From contig NZ_FOHN01000027.1 of assembly GCF_900111595.1 (NCBI RefSeq), forward strand, positions 1-40,497: a stretch of DNA of 40,497 bases, written 5' to 3'. The DNA is from [Clostridium] polysaccharolyticum. Its GTDB lineage: Bacteria > Bacillota > Clostridia > Lachnospirales > Lachnospiraceae. Below are positions 37,381-40,497 of this stretch, one piece after another (within the stretch, counting starts at the first letter, position 1; each line of letters begins with the position of its first letter). The notes under the pieces were generated by a model. The model had not been told where the DNA came from. It saw only the letters and a list, made by a program, of their open reading frames with translations, and did not search any database. The translations under genes and the position numbers were made by a program.

Positions 37381-39105
37381 ATGGACTACAAGACGAGTTA
37401 CGAAAAATGGTGTAAAGATTCTTATTTTGACGAGGCTACTCGAAATGAATTATTAGCACTAAAAGGAAATGAAGCAGAAATCGAGGATCGTTTTTATAAG
37501 GATCTTGAATTTGGTACAGGTGGAATGAGAGGAATTATAGGAGCAGGAACAAATCGCCTGAATATTTATACTATTCGTAAAGCAACTCAAGGCCTTGCCA
37601 ATTTTATTATAAAAGAAGGCACACAAAACAAGGGAGTTGCAATTGCCTATGATTCTAGGCGTATGTCCCCAGAGTTTGCAGATGAAGCTGCGTTATGTCT
37701 GGCTGCAAATGGAATTAAAGCATATGTATTTGAATCACTTCGCCCAACTCCAGAATTATCATTTGCTCTTAGAACTTTAGGCTGTACAGCAGGTATTGTT
37801 GTAACAGCAAGCCATAATCCGCCGGAGTATAATGGATATAAAGTGTACTGGGAGGATGGTGCGCAGGTTACTTATCCAAAAGACAATCAGATTATTACAG
37901 AAGTAAATAATGTAACAGACTTCCATACAGTTAAGACTATGGATAAGAAGGCTGCTGAGGCAGAAGGTTTATATCAGGTAATCGGCAAGGACATAGATGA
38001 TAAATATATCGAAGAATTAAAGAAATTAGTTGTACATCCTGAAATTATAAAAGAAGCAGGCAAAGATTTAAAAATTGTATACACACCATTACATGGAACA
38101 GGAAATATTCCAGCAAGACGTGTGTTAAAGGAAATTGGATTTGAAAATGTATATGTTGTTAAGGAACAGGAATTGCCAGATGGTAATTTCCCAACTGTAA
38201 GCTATCCAAACCCAGAGGCAGCAGAAGCATTTGCATTAGCACTTAAGTTAGCAAAAGAAGTAGATGCAGACATTGTTTTAGCAACAGATCCAGATGCAGA
38301 TCGTCTTGGCGTGTATGCGAAGGATTCTAAAACAGGTGAATATGTTTCGTTTACAGGAAATATGTCAGGCATGCTGATCTGCGAATATTTAATGTCACAG
38401 AAGCAGGCGATGGGAACTCTTCCAGCCAACGGAGCTTTAATTAAAACAATTGTTTCAACCAATATGGCTGACGAGGTTGCAAAAAGCTACAATATGAAAT
38501 TAATTGAAGTTCTTACAGGATTTAAGTTTATCGGAGAACAGATTAAAATGTTTGAAGAAACGCATTCCAATGAATATGTATTTGGTTTTGAAGAAAGCTA
38601 TGGATGTCTAGTTGGAACGCATGCACGTGATAAAGATGCTATTGTAGCTGTTATGTGTTTATGTGAAGCAGCAGCTTATTACAAAGCTAAGAATCTGACA
38701 TTATGGGATCAGATGATAAATATTTTTGATAAGTATGGATATTTCAGAGAAGGGCTTCACACAATGACTCTTAAGGGAATCAGTGGTGCACAGGAAATAC
38801 AGAATATCTTAGAGAGAGTTCGTAATAATCCGCCAACTGTATTAGGTGATTACAAAGTGAAGGAAGTTAGGGATTATCAGAAGGAAGAAATTACAAATGT
38901 TGCTACAAAAGAAGTGAGACCTACTGGATTACCAGTATCCAATGTTTTATATTACGATTTAGAAGATAGTGCATGGTGTTGTGTAAGGCCATCTGGTACA
39001 GAGCCAAAAATTAAATTTTATTTTGGTGTAAAGGGAACAAGTTTTGAAGATGCCAATGAGAAACTTGAAGCTTTAACCAAGGCAATGCTTGATTTTGCAA
39101 AATAA
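37381..39105 (+). CDS. Phosphohexomutase (phosphoglucomutase/phosphomannomutase)
   Basis: The 574-aa alpha-D-phosphohexomutase has the phosphoserine loop TASHNPPEYNG (Ser144), metal loop DPDADRLG (303-310), sugar-binding GFEESYG and phosphate-binding RPSGTEPKIKFYF near the end. The size is close to B. subtilis PgcA. In this locus it probably turns mannose-1-phosphate (and glucose-1-phosphate) into the 6-phosphate. A ribosome site AAAGGA lies 8 nt before ATG 37381. It ends at a strong terminator, so it is the last gene of the catabolic locus. Confidence 0.93.
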   Translation: MDYKTSYEKWCKDSYFDEATRNELLALKGNEAEIEDRFYKDLEFGTGGMRGIIGAGTNRLNIYTIRKATQGLANFIIKEGTQNKGVAIAYDSRRMSPEFADEAALCLAANGIKAYVFESLRPTPELSFALRTLGCTAGIVVTASHNPPEYNGYKVYWEDGAQVTYPKDNQIITEVNNVTDFHTVKTMDKKAAEAEGLYQVIGKDIDDKYIEELKKLVVHPEIIKEAGKDLKIVYTPLHGTGNIPARRVLKEIGFENVYVVKEQELPDGNFPTVSYPNPEAAEAFALALKLAKEVDADIVLATDPDADRLGVYAKDSKTGEYVSFTGNMSGMLICEYLMSQKQAMGTLPANGALIKTIVSTNMADEVAKSYNMKLIEVLTGFKFIGEQIKMFEETHSNEYVFGFEESYGCLVGTHARDKDAIVAVMCLCEAAAYYKAKNLTLWDQMINIFDKYGYFREGLHTMTLKGISGAQEIQNILERVRNNPPTVLGDYKVKEVRDYQKEEITNVATKEVRPTGLPVSNVLYYDLEDSAWCCVRPSGTEPKIKFYFGVKGTSFEDANEKLEALTKAMLDFAK

Positions 39106-39114
39106 ATAAAAGGG

Positions 39115-39160
39115 CTGCTATTTTACTTACGAAATCTGGATGTAAAATAGCAGTTTTTAT
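39115..39160 (+). terminator. Terminator after the phosphohexomutase gene
   Basis: Perfect 12-bp stem CTGCTATTTTAC (39115-39126) with GTAAAATAGCAG (39142-39153) and a T-run. Confidence 0.9.
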
Positions 39161-39189
39161 TTGAAGATACCATTTGAATGAAGTATAAT
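39161..39189 (+). promoter_or_regulatory. Promoter of the DUF3881-type gene
   Basis: -35 TTGAAG (39161-39166), 17-bp spacer, -10 TATAAT (39184-39189). The start would be about 30 nt before the gene. Confidence 0.7.
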
Positions 39190-39226
39190 ATTTAAAAAGT
39201 TATCGAAATGGAAGGAAGGTGGTTGC

Positions 39227-40114
39227 GTGCATAGTTATTTACGTGCTGTTGGTTTTAGTAATGTTAAGAGTAGAACAGAATTGGATAAAATCCTTGGTCA
39301 GATTATGGATAGACCTAATGAAAAACGAATGAACAAGGTTAATGAGACAACCACTTTAACGGAAATGAAGTTAGATTTTGCTCCTAATATGGGGGTTGCT
39401 ATACGAGGTGAATATGATGAGAAAGGTTTTTTCCATCTAGATCATTATTTCCCGTATTTTAAAGGAGCCAGAACATCAATTAAAGAAGAAGTCTGCATCA
39501 ATAAGCGCATAGATACGGAAGCTTATACTGGAATGTGTGATGATGTAAGATTAGGGGTATCTCTTATTTTTTATCTGCAGAATGGCATGGAGTGTGTACA
39601 GCATAATTATACATCTTCTCGTGCTGGAAGGTATTTAGAGGTTACGTTATCTGCTTTATCAGTACAGGGAATGGTTCTTTTAGGGATGTCGGTAAGCAAG
39701 AAGAAACAGGAAGCAATGGCAGCAGAAATAAAGATGAGAAGAGAATTGATTGCAGAGGCGAAAATGGGCAATCAAGAGGCCATTGACAGTCTTACAATAG
39801 ATGATATAGATATGTATGCGATGATTTCAAGAAGATCAAAATCAGAGGATATTTACAGTATAGTGGAAAGCAGTTTCATTCCATATGGATCAGAATCGGA
39901 TAATTATACAATTATAGGAACAATATTGGAATGTGATCTTATTGTAAATGGTATGTCTGGAGAACAGGTATATAATTTATTGATTAACTGCAATGATCTG
40001 ATTTATAATGTGTGTATTAATAAACTGGATTTATTAGGAGAACCAAAACCAGGCAGACGTTTTAAAGGAAACATATGGATGCAGGGATATGCAAATATTC
40101 CAACCTGGGAATAA
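39227..40114 (+). CDS. DUF3881 family protein (function unknown)
   Basis: The 295-aa protein starts with GTG (MHSYLRAVGFSNVKSRTEL) behind GAAGGAAGG. The opening and the end (GRRFKGNIWMQGYANIPTWE) match what I recall of a family found in Lachnospiraceae and labelled DUF3881. There is no signal peptide, and one weakly hydrophobic stretch only (about 140-155). It has its own promoter, so it is not part of the mannan locus. The function is unknown. Confidence 0.75.
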   Translation: MHSYLRAVGFSNVKSRTELDKILGQIMDRPNEKRMNKVNETTTLTEMKLDFAPNMGVAIRGEYDEKGFFHLDHYFPYFKGARTSIKEEVCINKRIDTEAYTGMCDDVRLGVSLIFYLQNGMECVQHNYTSSRAGRYLEVTLSALSVQGMVLLGMSVSKKKQEAMAAEIKMRRELIAEAKMGNQEAIDSLTIDDIDMYAMISRRSKSEDIYSIVESSFIPYGSESDNYTIIGTILECDLIVNGMSGEQVYNLLINCNDLIYNVCINKLDLLGEPKPGRRFKGNIWMQGYANIPTWE

Positions 40115-40164
40115 GAATTATAAAAAGAAAATATCGTAATTTCTAGGAATTGGTCTTTCTTACA

Positions 40165-40192
40165 TTGACATTTTTAGAAATTACGGTATAAT
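40165..40192 (+). promoter_or_regulatory. Promoter of tRNA-Arg
   Basis: Perfect -35 TTGACA (40165-40170), 16-bp spacer, perfect -10 TATAAT (40187-40192). The start would be close to 40199, 8 nt before the tRNA. Confidence 0.85.
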
Positions 40193-40206
40193 AAATATGT
40201 TTCCAT

Positions 40207-40278
40207 GTTCTCATAGTTAAATGGATATAACAGGGACCTCCTAAGTCTCAGTTGTAGGTTCGATTCCTACTGGGAACG
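40207..40278 (+). tRNA. tRNA-Arg(CCU)
   Basis: The 72-nt cloverleaf has acceptor GTTCTCA with TGGGAAC, anticodon loop CTCCTAA giving CCU (codon AGG), T-arm GGTTCGATTCC and discriminator G. CCA is not encoded. It is a single gene between its own promoter and terminator. Confidence 0.94.
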
Positions 40279-40286
40279 TATGCATA

Positions 40287-40333
40287 AGCCAAGTTTATTG
40301 TGTAAGTTGTACAATAAACTTGGCTATTTTTTT
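40287..40333 (+). terminator. Terminator after tRNA-Arg
   Basis: Perfect 15-bp stem AGCCAAGTTTATTGT (40287-40301) with ACAATAAACTTGGCT (40311-40325), then a T-run. Confidence 0.92.
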
Positions 40334-40433
40334 ATGCAGAATAACCAATTATTAAAGTAAACCAGAGAAAATATAGCGAAAACCCTTCTAATTACTGATT
40401 AACCTCATATTTCGACACATATCTCCTTTGACA

Positions 40434-40442
40434 TGCTATAAT
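40434..40442 (+). promoter_or_regulatory. Extended -10 promoter at the right edge
   Basis: TGCTATAAT is an extended -10 (TGnTATAAT). No good -35 lies at 17 bp. It would drive a gene beyond the window; the remaining 55 bp contain no start I can support. Confidence 0.5.
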
Positions 40443-40497
40443 CTAGATAAATCAAACGAACAAATAAATGTAAACCGTAACCGAAGTCTTACAGAAC

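Noticed and set aside
38624-38629. CACGTG in the phosphohexomutase gene as a possible parS
   Set aside because: Core only, flanking bases do not match parS.
40428-40433. TTGACA near the right edge as a -35
   Set aside because: It is only 3 bp from TATAAT, so it cannot be the partner of that -10; the extended -10 alone is reported.

Overview
The window comes from the replication-origin region of a low-GC Gram-positive anaerobe, most probably a member of the Lachnospiraceae (Clostridium cluster XIVa). The evidence is the 16S rRNA 5' fragment at the left edge, the dnaA-dnaN-yaaA-recF-gyrB-gyrA / rpmH-rnpA-yidD-yidC-jag-mnmE-mnmG-rsmG gene order, a class I two-subunit fumarase, a DUF4446 gene after parB, a DUF3881-type gene, and a mannan-utilisation gene set like that described in Roseburia. 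I cannot fix the genus from the sequence alone.

Left arm (1-10.7 kb, minus strand, read away from the origin): dnaA, dnaN, yaaA (S4 domain), recF, gyrB, gyrA, the fumarase alpha and beta subunits, tRNA-Ser(GCU) and the start of an rRNA operon. The last two each have a consensus promoter (TTGACA, 17 bp, TATAAT). The origin looks bipartite. One cluster of DnaA boxes lies upstream of dnaA (10.8-11.14 kb). A second lies between dnaA and dnaN, where boxes, a GGGG block, six DnaA-trio-like triplets and an AT-rich tract follow each other in the order known from Bacillus subtilis.

Right arm, housekeeping part (11.2-24.5 kb, mostly plus strand): rpmH, rnpA, yidD, yidC, jag, mnmE, mnmG and rsmG. These are followed by a convergent membrane-anchored alpha/beta hydrolase, a DegS/DegU-like two-component pair, parA, parB, a DUF4446 protein and an HD-GYP protein. 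Three perfect 16-bp parS sites are present: before parA, inside parB, and inside the alpha-galactosidase gene.

Right arm, catabolic part (24.6-39.1 kb): a beta-mannan (galactoglucomannan) oligosaccharide utilisation locus. It has a GH36 alpha-galactosidase, an AraC-type and a LacI-type regulator, an ABC importer (lipoprotein plus two permeases, no ATPase), a GH130_2 manno-oligosaccharide phosphorylase, an AGE-family 2-epimerase, a GH130_1 mannosylglucose phosphorylase, a cytosolic SASA/SGNH acetylesterase and a phosphohexomutase. Inferred flow: acetylated, galactosylated manno-oligosaccharides are imported, stripped of galactose and acetyl groups, phosphorolysed to mannose-1-phosphate, epimerised at the last disaccharide, and fed to glycolysis through the mutase. 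No endo-mannanase or transporter ATPase is in the window. A DUF3881-type gene, tRNA-Arg(CCU) and a promoter for a gene beyond the edge close the window. I see no CRISPR array, prophage or insertion sequence.
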